From positions 14,408 to 78,407 of the forward strand of contig JAZUIV010000028.1 of the NCBI GenBank assembly GCA_045642485.1: a stretch of DNA of 64,000 bases. The letters run 5' to 3'. The notes under the pieces are model-generated. The model saw nothing but the letters and a program-made list of their open reading frames with translations. It had not been told where the DNA came from and did not search any database. This document shows, piece after piece, positions 36,101 to 43,820 of the stretch (positions are counted from its first letter, which is position 1; each line of letters begins with the position of its first letter). This stretch comes from Cacconaster sp045642485 (GTDB lineage: Bacteria; Bacteroidota; Bacteroidia; Bacteroidales; UBA932). Made by a program: the position numbers and the translations under genes.

Positions 36101-37403
36101 GGACAACCTGATGGCTCTGAACACCACTTTCAAGGACAACTCCACTTTTTACGGAAAGGCATATGCTTCCGGTTCGGTCCATCTTGGAGGCGGGAGCAAG
36201 AACCTTCTCCTTGACATCTCTGCGCGTACTGAGGAACATACTGATATTCACATACCCGTAGGTTCATCCGGAAAGGAGGTTCAGTCTCTTCTGACTTTCA
36301 TCCCGAGCCGGAAGACGAAAATCAGTGCCTTCGACTCACTGATTGCAATCAGAACCGCGGCCGGGAAGAAAGCTTCGGGGAAAGGTCTGGACCTCAGGCT
36401 GAGAGTCGAGGCGACCCCGCTCGCTAAGGTGCAGCTTGAGATAAACCGTTCAACCGGAGACATACTTAAAGCATCCGGTGACGGGAAACTGACCATCAGG
36501 GCCGGGGCCGGGCAGGGTTTTGACATAAAAGGGGATTATGTGGTGCAGAACGGAAGTTATCGTTTCACCCTGGTGGGGGGAATGCTCTCCAAGGACTTCG
36601 TGATAGAGCCGGGAGGTACCATCTCGATGAACGGAAACATTATGGAATCCCAGCTCGATTTGATTGCCAAATATCGTACAAAGGCTTCTCTCTCCACGCT
36701 GATTGCGGATACATCTTCCGTGGGTCCGAGAAGAAACGTGGAATGCGGCATAGGCCTAACGGGGAGACTGTCGAATCCGGAACTCTCGTTCAGCGTGGAT
36801 ATTCCTGACCTGGACCCCACTTCAATGAGCCAGGTGGATGCGGCCCTAAACACTGAGGAGAAGAGGATGAAACAGGTCCTCTCTCTCCTGCTTTCAGGCA
36901 GTTTCGTCCCCGAACAGAACGGAGGAATCGCCAATACCTCGACCGTTCTCTATTCCAACGTGACTGAAATAATGGCCAACCAGTTCAACAATATCTTCAG
37001 GCAACTTGAGATTCCGCTCGATTTCGGTTTCAACTATCAGCCGTCTTCCGACGGCAGGAGTCTGTTCGACGTTGCAGTCTCCACCCAGTTGTTCAACAAC
37101 CGTGTCATCATCAACGGCAACATAGGGAACAGAAAGAACACCACATCCAACTCCAGTGACATTGTCGGGGATGTCGATGTGCAGATAAAACTCAACAAGA
37201 CCGGAAAACTCCTGCTCAATCTCTTCAGCCATTCGGCGGACCAGTACAGCAATTATCTGGACCAGGCCCAGAGAAACGGCGCCGGACTCGTCTATAAGGA
37301 GGAATTCGACACGTTCCGTGAGTTGTGGAGGAAGATGTTCTGGAGCAAGAAACGCCGTGAGGCGGAGGAACGGAAAATCAAGGAGGAAATGGAGTTGAAA
37401 TGA
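33195..37403 (+). CDS. TamB-like translocation/assembly module protein
   Basis: Very large envelope protein of 1402 aa. One N-terminal membrane anchor (about residues 5-27) is followed by more than 1200 residues of beta-rich repeats and the C-terminal TamB (DUF490) domain. Conserved-looking parts include FVIEPGGTISMNGNIMES, the QLDLIAKYRT strand and LGFNYQ-like LDFGFNYQPS near the end. TamB bridges the inner and outer membranes, helping outer-membrane protein assembly or lipid transport. I chose ATG 33195, which starts the anchor and lies 6 bp after a complete promoter; the upstream in-frame extension overlaps tsaD. Two downstream genes overlap in series by 4 bp each. Confidence 0.9.
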   Translation: MPRVRKIVFSILLGLLLIPAAVVICIQVPVVQTALCNFVAGRVAREVGGQASIGRIYLSPPNYLILKDILVTQNDGRDTVAHIGKFLLKVNAPSCFGDNPQIHRIALEKGTLHLEQLQPLLARFAALKPVADQSETDTLREKEGLPFKSLTLDMLRIRDFDLSVRNFNKEPVDRSKRPVKLDWADLHLQDINLEMNSIVISDSITCNIRNLSAKELHGFDMNTFRCGVVMKGDGIHIDGLNYNDGYSNLVAPRLDLLFDGFTAFSDFCNKVTFDATFDNTFLDFRSLRYYGVKDGLELKLYVNGRVVGPVSHLDSKRLDVYTGTRQTHLRLVPHIVGLPASKSTKASVKVSLTTNSTDIAQVVSEVSKNKNFNRKKISRLAPGERISFRGSLDGLFTDFVAYGALEGENLGTADVDIICRADKERGYTVDGYLETERFDLGLLLQSKAMGPLTCSGQATVFTGKNLDVLMDNLSVDSFSLSGREFNDMELAGRFSNGGLKLNMNCNDDWVKFGLRTEIDKLSLENTALSLGIDALEFYQDSTRYQLGDILLSAESEPERGSSLHLSSSFADLGFDSDRDFAHFFNSLSRRDYSDLRAGISLLFKNSEPLFNVFVPSLFIERGSSLTYEYSPEEFGNAILQSELVVFGNTYLKDLTVRTVSDSLDNVNVKILSDLIRCGSLDFQSARVDLDAFNDTSRTFVGRINGSQFLFGGHKWGFQSDTVTVCGKDVRVDSLVLANAGHSIAVDGILSDRMAMKLNDIDLSLLESLFGNSVSLGGSFNGECSIVNFFGENGGILADLRGDSLTVNRRLFGDMEIRALWNTIDSKVDLSLENRLDGELPLSVKGSYFPSGGNIDLNVALDRLNPGLFEPFLAGVVKDLDGALSGNLTLAGPRDTLTLSGEGCRMDGVGCTLVYTNVPYIIDGPFSVDNSGIRLDGLSIYDRAGNRGQVSGGILFDNLKGMKLNTRIAVDNLMALNTTFKDNSTFYGKAYASGSVHLGGGSKNLLLDISARTEEHTDIHIPVGSSGKEVQSLLTFIPSRKTKISAFDSLIAIRTAAGKKASGKGLDLRLRVEATPLAKVQLEINRSTGDILKASGDGKLTIRAGAGQGFDIKGDYVVQNGSYRFTLVGGMLSKDFVIEPGGTISMNGNIMESQLDLIAKYRTKASLSTLIADTSSVGPRRNVECGIGLTGRLSNPELSFSVDIPDLDPTSMSQVDAALNTEEKRMKQVLSLLLSGSFVPEQNGGIANTSTVLYSNVTEIMANQFNNIFRQLEIPLDFGFNYQPSSDGRSLFDVAVSTQLFNNRVIINGNIGNRKNTTSNSSDIVGDVDVQIKLNKTGKLLLNLFSHSADQYSNYLDQAQRNGAGLVYKEEFDTFRELWRKMFWSKKRREAEERKIKEEMELK

Positions 37404-38104
37404 AAAAAGGCAGATTGTTTCTGATTCCCACACCATTGGGAGATTATTCACCGGAGCTGGTTCTTCCCCGTCCGGTGATGGAGACCATAGCGTCAATAAA
37501 CCTCTATTTTGCAGAGGAGGTGAGGACTGCGAGACGTTTCCTTTCGGCCGCAGGGTTGAAAGGGCATATCGGTGAGATTGAATTCCACGAAATCAATGAG
37601 CATTCCACAAGCGAACAGATTGCCGCACTGGGGCGCCTGCTTGGGGAGAGAGACGCGGCTCTTGTCTCAGAAGCCGGCCTTCCGGCCGTGGCGGATCCGG
37701 GAGCGCAACTTGTGTCAATTGCCCACTCGATGGACGTGGAGGTAATCCCGATGGTCGGGCCCTCTTCGCTGATGATGGCCCTTATGTCTTCGGGTCTGAA
37801 CGGGCAGTGCTTTGCCTTTGCCGGATATCTCCCGGTGAAGCAGGATGCCAGAAAAAACGCAGTTGCAGAACTTGAAAAGGTCTCCGCCCGTTTGTCGCAG
37901 AGCCAGATAATAATAGAGACTCCCTATCGCAACGATTCCCTTCTGGCGGACCTGCTTGCCGTTCTCAAGCCTTCCACCCGTCTCTGCATTGCGGCTGACA
38001 TAACCCTTCCGACACAATTTATCAGGACTATGACCGTTTCCGGATGGAAAAAGAGCATCCCGACAATCGGCAAGCGTCCCTGTGTATTCATTTTTCTCGC
38101 ATGA
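37400..38104 (+). CDS. RsmI-like SAM-dependent methyltransferase paralogue
   Basis: Tetrapyrrole-methylase-fold protein of 234 aa related to RsmI, the 16S rRNA C1402 2'-O-methyltransferase. It has FLIPTPLGD in place of the canonical VPTPIGNLED, AEEVRTARRFL, SEAGLPAVADPG, VGPSSLMMALMSSG and an Ala/Asp-rich end. A second, more canonical RsmI is encoded at 47316-47978, so this copy may have another substrate. The start overlaps the tamB stop by 4 bp and its own stop overlaps the next gene by 4 bp. Confidence 0.83.
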   Translation: MKKGRLFLIPTPLGDYSPELVLPRPVMETIASINLYFAEEVRTARRFLSAAGLKGHIGEIEFHEINEHSTSEQIAALGRLLGERDAALVSEAGLPAVADPGAQLVSIAHSMDVEVIPMVGPSSLMMALMSSGLNGQCFAFAGYLPVKQDARKNAVAELEKVSARLSQSQIIIETPYRNDSLLADLLAVLKPSTRLCIAADITLPTQFIRTMTVSGWKKSIPTIGKRPCVFIFLA

Positions 38105-39642
38105 AAGAATTCGACATATCATTTCCGATAAAGCACACGCCTTCCGATGAAGAGCTGATTTCAGCGGCGGCAAGGGCTCTCGGTGTTGCCAAGGCGAAGG
38201 TTGCCTGCGCACGCATTGTCCGTCGTTCCCTGGATGCCCGCAACGATATTGTTTTCCGCTATAGGATTCAGGCCGCCGCCCTGGGGGAGGAAGTGGAGGT
38301 TTATGCTCTTCCGGAATACCGTAACGTGGCCTCTGCCGCGCCCGTAATCGTTGTCGGGGGCGGCCCTGCCGGGATGTTCGCATCGCTGAGACTCCTGATG
38401 GAGGGGAGGCGCCCCGTTATTCTGGAACGTGGAAAGGATGTCCATTCCAGAAAATCCGACCTTGCACTGCTCAACAGGGAGGGGAGAGTCAACCCCGATT
38501 CCAACTACTGCTTCGGGGAGGGCGGAGCCGGAACGTTTTCGGACGGCAAGCTTTTTACCCGTTCCAACAAAAGGGGGGATATCCGCGAGGTGCTGTACCA
38601 GCTTGTCCGTTTCGGTGCGGATGAAAGCATTCTGACCGAAGCGCATCCCCACATAGGCAGTGACAGGCTTCCGAGGATTGTGGAGAACATACGCAACTGC
38701 ATCACTGAACACGGAGGGGAGTATCATTTCGGAGAGAAGGTCATTGACATAGAGCCATTCGTAGGGGCTGCGGGGGACAGATGGCGTGTTGTCTGCCAGG
38801 GAGGAGGAGTTTATTCCGCTCCCGATGTAATCCTTGCCACAGGCCATTCTTCAAGGGAAATCTACAAGCTTTTCGATACGAAGGGATGGCTGTTGCAGGC
38901 GAAGGGATTCGCTCTCGGCCTGAGGGCGGAGCACCAGCAGTCCCTGATAAACAGAATCCAGTATCACGGTAAGTACCAGCCGTGGATGCCTGCCGCGGAA
39001 TATTCCCTGGTCGAGCAGGTCGAGGGCAGGGGAGTCTTCAGTTTCTGTATGTGTCCCGGGGGGATTCTCGTGCCTGCCGTGACTTCGGACGGAGAACTTG
39101 TGTTGAACGGTATGTCGGGCTCAAGCCGCAGTTCCCGCTGGGCCAATGCCGGAATTGTATGTTCCGTTGAACCGGAAGATGTCCCCGAGTTCGAAAAATA
39201 CGGTCCTTTCGGCCTGCTGGAGTTCCAGCGTTCCGTGGAACGGGGGATGTTCAATTTCTCATCATCCATAAAGGCCCCCGGGCAGAGGATGATGGATTTC
39301 TGCCGGAGAAAGGATTCCGCCAATCTCCCCGCATCGTCCTACCAGCCCGGTGTACTTAACGCTCCTCTTTACGAAATGTTGCCGGAATTTGTCTATTCCA
39401 GACTGCGCGTGGCTTTTTCCGAATTCGGCCGCAAGATGAGGGGGTATTACACCAATGACGCACTGGTCCTTGCAGTTGAGTCAAGGACGTCTTCTCCTGT
39501 GCGCATTCTTAGGGATGAAAAGACGATGACAGCCACAGGCTTGGACGGACTTTACCCCTGCGGGGAAGGTGCCGGTTATGCCGGTGGGATCGTTTCAAGT
39601 GCTGTGGACGGAATATCAGTGGCAGCCGCCATTGCAGGATGA
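38101..39642 (+). CDS. FAD-dependent oxidoreductase (COG2509 type)
   Basis: Predicted flavoprotein of 513 aa. A short N-terminal domain (about 1-80) precedes the FAD-binding VIVVGGGPAGMFASLRLL. FGEGGAGTFSDGKL and a C-terminal GLYPCGEGAGYAGGIVSSAVDG follow, a pattern of the uncharacterised NAD(P)/FAD-dependent dehydrogenases of COG2509. The biochemical role is unknown. The ATG at 38101 overlaps the previous stop (ATGA), which fixes the start. It is convergent with slyD and overlaps it by 27 bp. Confidence 0.85.
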   Translation: MKEFDISFPIKHTPSDEELISAAARALGVAKAKVACARIVRRSLDARNDIVFRYRIQAAALGEEVEVYALPEYRNVASAAPVIVVGGGPAGMFASLRLLMEGRRPVILERGKDVHSRKSDLALLNREGRVNPDSNYCFGEGGAGTFSDGKLFTRSNKRGDIREVLYQLVRFGADESILTEAHPHIGSDRLPRIVENIRNCITEHGGEYHFGEKVIDIEPFVGAAGDRWRVVCQGGGVYSAPDVILATGHSSREIYKLFDTKGWLLQAKGFALGLRAEHQQSLINRIQYHGKYQPWMPAAEYSLVEQVEGRGVFSFCMCPGGILVPAVTSDGELVLNGMSGSSRSSRWANAGIVCSVEPEDVPEFEKYGPFGLLEFQRSVERGMFNFSSSIKAPGQRMMDFCRRKDSANLPASSYQPGVLNAPLYEMLPEFVYSRLRVAFSEFGRKMRGYYTNDALVLAVESRTSSPVRILRDEKTMTATGLDGLYPCGEGAGYAGGIVSSAVDGISVAAAIAG

Positions 39643-40146
39643 GCAGTCGCCTCCGCAATTGTGGGCCCGCTCTCCGTGCAATCCTTCCTCAATCTCCTTT
39701 TCCGTCGCTTCTCTGACTGCGGTGATTTCTCCCGTGAAGTTCAGGACTTTGTCGGCCAACTCGTGGTTGAAATCCATCTTTACCGTATCGGCCCCTACTG
39801 AAATCACCTTGCCGGGCATCACGCCGCCGGCCTGGTTCATCATAGGGATGACGCTGCCTTCGAAAAGGATGTCGGTACGCACTTTTCCGTCCTGCTCGAA
39901 TAGCTTCAGAGGAAGGTCCACTATTGCCGAAGGGTCACTCTTGCCGTACCCCTCCTCGGGAGAGAGAGTGAATTCGAAACTGTCCCCCGGTTCCTTTTCT
40001 TTTATGTATTCCTCGAACTTGGGCAGAAGATAGCCCATTCCGAATATGAATTCCAGAGGGTTTTCCCTGTTGGCCTCATCCTTCACCTGCCCATCGACAA
40101 TAAGCCTGTAAGTCAGGGAGACCACTTTCTTGTCTTCAATTTTCAT
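39616..40146 (-). CDS. slyD: SlyD-type FKBP peptidyl-prolyl isomerase
   Basis: Cytosolic prolyl isomerase and chaperone of 176 aa. The split FKBP domain (VSLTYRLIVDGQVKDE ... LEFIFGMGYLLPKFEE) is interrupted by an insert-in-flap chaperone domain (about 70-125). The C-terminus is Cys/His-rich (NCGGDCSSCNGGCH), as in SlyD proteins that deliver nickel or bind other metals. Its start overlaps the end of the zeta-like kinase gene by 11 bp, so the two are co-transcribed. The 3' end overlaps the convergent FAD-dependent gene by 27 bp. Confidence 0.92.
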   Translation of the reverse strand: MKIEDKKVVSLTYRLIVDGQVKDEANRENPLEFIFGMGYLLPKFEEYIKEKEPGDSFEFTLSPEEGYGKSDPSAIVDLPLKLFEQDGKVRTDILFEGSVIPMMNQAGGVMPGKVISVGADTVKMDFNHELADKVLNFTGEITAVREATEKEIEEGLHGERAHNCGGDCSSCNGGCH

Positions 40147-40717
40147 AATCTTTGAACTCCGTTATTTTGTTATATATTCTCTTGTTATAAATCCTTACCG
40201 GGTAGCTAAGGCCGCCTTCGGCTATCTTGATGGCCCTGGAGTCGGAATTGTCCACTATCAGCCAGTAGTTGCAGAGCGGGATGTAGGTGTTCCTCAGGTT
40301 TTCGATGCCTTGGCGATATCGTCTGAGGATTGTCTCCCTCTCTATGCCGTGTCCTCCGGCCGCCACCCTGAGAGCCACTCTTTTGATAGCCAGTTCAGGG
40401 TTCCTGAGCCAGAAAAAGACCACAATCACCATATATCCCTTGTCCTGAGCATCCACTATGGTCTTTACGAGGCTTCTGGTGGCAAGGGTTGTCTCTATGC
40501 CGAAATCCTCGTTTTTCTCAATCAGTTCGTGCACTCTGTCCATCATCAGGCGGCTTGCCCTCAATGCTTCTTTTTCAGGGTGTTCGGGAGAGAGCCTTTC
40601 CGCAATCTCATCCGCGTTGACATATTCGTCGAGGTTCAGCATATCGGGCAGAATGGTGTACGTGGCGGTAGTCTTGCCCGCCCCGTTGCATCCTGATATG
40701 ATGTACATTCTGGCCAT
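40136..40717 (-). CDS. Zeta-toxin-like P-loop kinase, no visible antitoxin
   Basis: P-loop kinase of 193 aa with MYIISGCNGAGKTT at the N-terminus, NADEIAERLSP, the GIETTLATRS segment and VVFFWLRNPELAIKRVALRVAAGGH, typical of the zeta-toxin/UDP-GlcNAc-kinase-like family. Classical zeta toxins are paired with a small epsilon antitoxin; no such gene precedes this one, since only 38 bp separate it from the large gene upstream. Chromosomal members without antitoxin may be ordinary kinases. A -7 box ends 7 bp before the ATG, predicting a leaderless transcript that continues into slyD. Confidence 0.82.
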   Translation of the reverse strand: MARMYIISGCNGAGKTTATYTILPDMLNLDEYVNADEIAERLSPEHPEKEALRASRLMMDRVHELIEKNEDFGIETTLATRSLVKTIVDAQDKGYMVIVVFFWLRNPELAIKRVALRVAAGGHGIERETILRRYRQGIENLRNTYIPLCNYWLIVDNSDSRAIKIAEGGLSYPVRIYNKRIYNKITEFKDYEN

Positions 40718-40724
40718 ATCCCCG

Positions 40725-40732
40725 CAAATTTA
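40725..40732 (-). promoter_or_regulatory. -7 promoter box TAAATTTG for the zeta-like kinase gene
   Basis: The minus strand reads TAAATTTG, ending 7 nt before the start codon. Confidence 0.65.
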
Positions 40733-40755
40733 GAAATCTGTTTCCGCAACTCCAA

Positions 40756-43746
40756 TCAGAATGAAGCTGCCTTGAAATTGAGGGCGAAGGATTCAGCAGG
40801 CATACCCTTGGGAAGGGTGACAGTGACTTTCTCCCCGGACACCTTGTATCTGACGCTCTTCCCGTTTGAAACGAGGGTCATCTTGCCGGTCGGGACATTT
40901 CCTTCCCATTCGATTGTGGTTGGAAGTTCCTCTCCGTCGAAGGCATATATGGCGTTCAGACTGCCGTCCTTCGATGCTGTGAACCAGACTTTGCCGTCAT
41001 TGAAATTTTCTGTGATGCGGGTGTTGTAGATGGCATTGCCGTACTTGCGCATCCATTTTCCTATCTCTGCAAGGATTTTCTGCGCACCCTCATCAATGGT
41101 CCCGTCGGGCTTGGGCCCTATTCCGAGCAGAAGGTTTCCTCCCTTCGCCACGATCTCTATGAGGTTTGCGATGACTTTCCCGGCGCTCTTGTAATTGGGA
41201 TTGTTCGTCCAGCCCCAACCGGCGAGGACGTCGCAGGTTTCCCAGGGGAAGTCCATCTGGCAGGGGGGAATCGTACATTCCGGAGTCTGATAATTCTCGA
41301 ACTTGTTTTTTCTTGCACGATCCACGCAGATGAGTCCGGGATTGGTCTGACGGACTTCGTCAAGCACGGTTCCCAGCCCGACCTCTGATCCGTCTATCCA
41401 TCCGCCGTCAAGCCAGAGGATATCCATTCTCCCGAGGTCCGTGCTGATTTCCTTCAACTGGTTCCTGGTGAAATCAACGTAAGAACGCCACAACTCGGGG
41501 TAGTGTGCGTGGTCATAGTTGCTGTTTCTGTCGGAGGCGGCGAAATCCGGGTTCCAGAAGCCGTGATGATGCCAGTCAGGCTTCGAGAAGTAGGCCCCGA
41601 CCATAAAGCCCTTGTCCCTGAATGCATCGAAAACATCTTTTGCATAGTTGCGGTCAGCCTTGAAATCGGTGAATTTCGTATCGTACATACAGAAACCGTC
41701 GTGATGTTTGGTGGTGAAGACCATATATTTCATACCTGCATCCTTCATTATGTCAGCCCAGTTCCCGGGGTTGAAATCCGTCGGATGGAATTGCCTGTTC
41801 AGGCCCCAGTACCACTTGCGGAACTCGTCAATGTCCATATTCCTTGCCCTCCGGTCCCTGTATTCGAATTCGAAATCTTCGGAACACAGCGGCCAGGATT
41901 CGACGATGCCGGGAACGGAATAGAGTCCCCAGTGGAATATGACACCGAACTTCAGGTCCTGCCACTCGTCAAGTCTGGCAAGGACCGCATCTTCCGTGGG
42001 CGGGATGTAATTGCCGTACCAGTTGTCAAGACGCTCGTCGAGGAATTCTCCGATTCTGTCGAGCCAGGTGTAACTGCCTGTTCCCGGAGAGGCGGTCTTC
42101 TGAAAACAGTGATATCGGGTCGCGAGAGTGTGAAGTTCGCTCTGGATACCCATTGCACGCATTTTCTCCCAGACACGGACGGAGCCCATTGAGGAATAGC
42201 CGTCCGCATCGCCGTGGATGAAGAGCATCGGCGCTGTGCCCGCATCGAAATTGAATTCGGAAGCGATATAGTATTCATCGCTGTTGCCCCGGTCGGAATT
42301 TTCTCCATCGAACCCGTCCGAGAGTACGTATGCGGGATATATGCCTATGCCCCACTGGACATTGCAGGGAACGTCGTCAATTTCATCTATCCTGCTGTAT
42401 GAGGGTTGGCTGGAGGAGGTGACGCCCATAAGGGTCAGGTGTCCTCCGGCTGAACTTCCCATAATGCCTATCTGGTTCGGGTCGCAGTCGTGTGAGCGGG
42501 CATTCTTCCGTACGATACGGATTGCACGCTGGATGTCCTGCCAGGCTGTGGTGTGCTTGGACAGTCCGCTTTCTGCGGAGGGGCGGGGGGTGCGGTACTG
42601 GACCGTCACTACCGTCATTCCACGGTGCAGGAGATATTTCCTTGCCGGGTCAACTTCGAATCCGTCAGGACTGTTTCCCATATATGCTCCGCCGGACCAT
42701 ATTATCTGGACGGCATCGGTCTTTCTCTGTTTGGGTATGTACCATTTCAGGTAGGGATGGCACTGGTTCTCATTCGAATAGGGCATCTCTCCCTCGGGCC
42801 ATATATCTTCAGTGAAAGTCTCCTTTACATCCTTGTCAAAGGGGAACCGGTCCATCAGCGCCACTTCTTCTTCCAGAGGCTCTATGAAACCCAGCTGGCG
42901 CAGGAATTCGACACCTCTTTCAAGCCCGAATGCACCGTGTCCGCGATTGGGATAGAGATGCAGTTCCGCCGGGATACCCATCTTGCGGAGTTCCCGATAT
43001 ACAAGTGTCGAACCGGCCGGTGTGTAGGGGTCCTCACCTCCGTGATGCAGGCTGATGGGGCAGGTCTTGCCGTCAAATTTGAATACTTCGGATATTTTGA
43101 CGTCGGGCCCCATCCCGAGCCGGCTGGCGGGTTCACCGTTCTCTCCGTCCGTGGTCACGTAAGCGGGGGCGTTGGCGATGGCCCAGTTGATATGGCAGGG
43201 AATGTCGTCGATGGCATCCACTCTGTCATACGCCGCAGTCTGTGAACTTGTGGCAAGCAGAAGGGCGAGGTGGGAGCCTGCGGACATTGAAATTGTTCCT
43301 ATCTTTTCCGGGTCGAAGCCTCGCTTTCCGGCCTGGCTGCGGACCATTCTTACTGCACGCTGGCCGTCTTCCCACGCTGAAGCATAGATGGGAAGCCCCT
43401 TGGGGCGCGGAGTGCGGTAGACGAAGTTGACGCACTGGAACCCGAGTTCCGTGAAGGTCTCTTTCCACAGTTTTATGAGGTTCACGTCGCAGCAGTTGTA
43501 ATAACCGCCTCCGGATATCAGAATCATACATCCTCCGTTAGGCCTGGAAGGTGCTTCAAACCAGTCGAGATATGCCGTGCGGTGGTCATCGGCATTGAAA
43601 CCGGGAGAATTCACCTCGTCCGTCATCGCCGCAATCTGAAATTCCTGCGGATCCGGCATACGGCCTTCCGGCCAGATAAGTTCTCTTTGTTGGGCAAATC
43701 CTGTCACCGACAGGAAAAATGCCAGAACGGATATAATTCGTTTCAT
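40756..43746 (-). CDS. Esterase-esterase-GH29 fucosidase fusion
   Basis: Secreted multi-domain enzyme of 996 aa; signal peptide ends near SVTGFAQ. Residues about 20-305 and about 310-610 are two alpha/beta-hydrolase domains of the acetylxylan-esterase/lipase type, with nucleophile elbows SMSAGSH (about 154) and GSSAGGH (about 430) and matching His near the end of each (NRGHGAFG, RYHCFQ). Residues about 625-990 are a GH29 alpha-L-fucosidase with FGVIFHWGLYS, TTKHHDGFCMYD and the nucleophile in LWLDGGW near 779. Deacetylation followed by fucose release from acetylated glycans is inferred. ATG 43746 is chosen for its signal peptide and the promoter 20 bp upstream. Confidence 0.9.
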   Translation of the reverse strand: MKRIISVLAFFLSVTGFAQQRELIWPEGRMPDPQEFQIAAMTDEVNSPGFNADDHRTAYLDWFEAPSRPNGGCMILISGGGYYNCCDVNLIKLWKETFTELGFQCVNFVYRTPRPKGLPIYASAWEDGQRAVRMVRSQAGKRGFDPEKIGTISMSAGSHLALLLATSSQTAAYDRVDAIDDIPCHINWAIANAPAYVTTDGENGEPASRLGMGPDVKISEVFKFDGKTCPISLHHGGEDPYTPAGSTLVYRELRKMGIPAELHLYPNRGHGAFGLERGVEFLRQLGFIEPLEEEVALMDRFPFDKDVKETFTEDIWPEGEMPYSNENQCHPYLKWYIPKQRKTDAVQIIWSGGAYMGNSPDGFEVDPARKYLLHRGMTVVTVQYRTPRPSAESGLSKHTTAWQDIQRAIRIVRKNARSHDCDPNQIGIMGSSAGGHLTLMGVTSSSQPSYSRIDEIDDVPCNVQWGIGIYPAYVLSDGFDGENSDRGNSDEYYIASEFNFDAGTAPMLFIHGDADGYSSMGSVRVWEKMRAMGIQSELHTLATRYHCFQKTASPGTGSYTWLDRIGEFLDERLDNWYGNYIPPTEDAVLARLDEWQDLKFGVIFHWGLYSVPGIVESWPLCSEDFEFEYRDRRARNMDIDEFRKWYWGLNRQFHPTDFNPGNWADIMKDAGMKYMVFTTKHHDGFCMYDTKFTDFKADRNYAKDVFDAFRDKGFMVGAYFSKPDWHHHGFWNPDFAASDRNSNYDHAHYPELWRSYVDFTRNQLKEISTDLGRMDILWLDGGWIDGSEVGLGTVLDEVRQTNPGLICVDRARKNKFENYQTPECTIPPCQMDFPWETCDVLAGWGWTNNPNYKSAGKVIANLIEIVAKGGNLLLGIGPKPDGTIDEGAQKILAEIGKWMRKYGNAIYNTRITENFNDGKVWFTASKDGSLNAIYAFDGEELPTTIEWEGNVPTGKMTLVSNGKSVRYKVSGEKVTVTLPKGMPAESFALNFKAASF

Positions 43747-43766
43747 GGTTCTATGGATTATCTTTA

Positions 43767-43774
43767 CAAATTTA
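43767..43774 (-). promoter_or_regulatory. -7 promoter box TAAATTTG for the esterase-fucosidase gene
   Basis: The minus strand reads TAAATTTG, 20 nt before the start codon, divergent from the next gene's promoter. Confidence 0.6.
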
Positions 43775-43806
43775 ACAAATATTAGATGAGGACAGTGTGT
43801 TTTTAC

Positions 43807-43814
43807 TAATTTTG
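43807..43814 (+). promoter_or_regulatory. -7 promoter box TAATTTTG for the NPCBM gene (leaderless)
   Basis: TAATTTTG ends 6 nt before the ATG at 43821. Confidence 0.65.
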
Positions 43815-43820
43815 TAGGAT

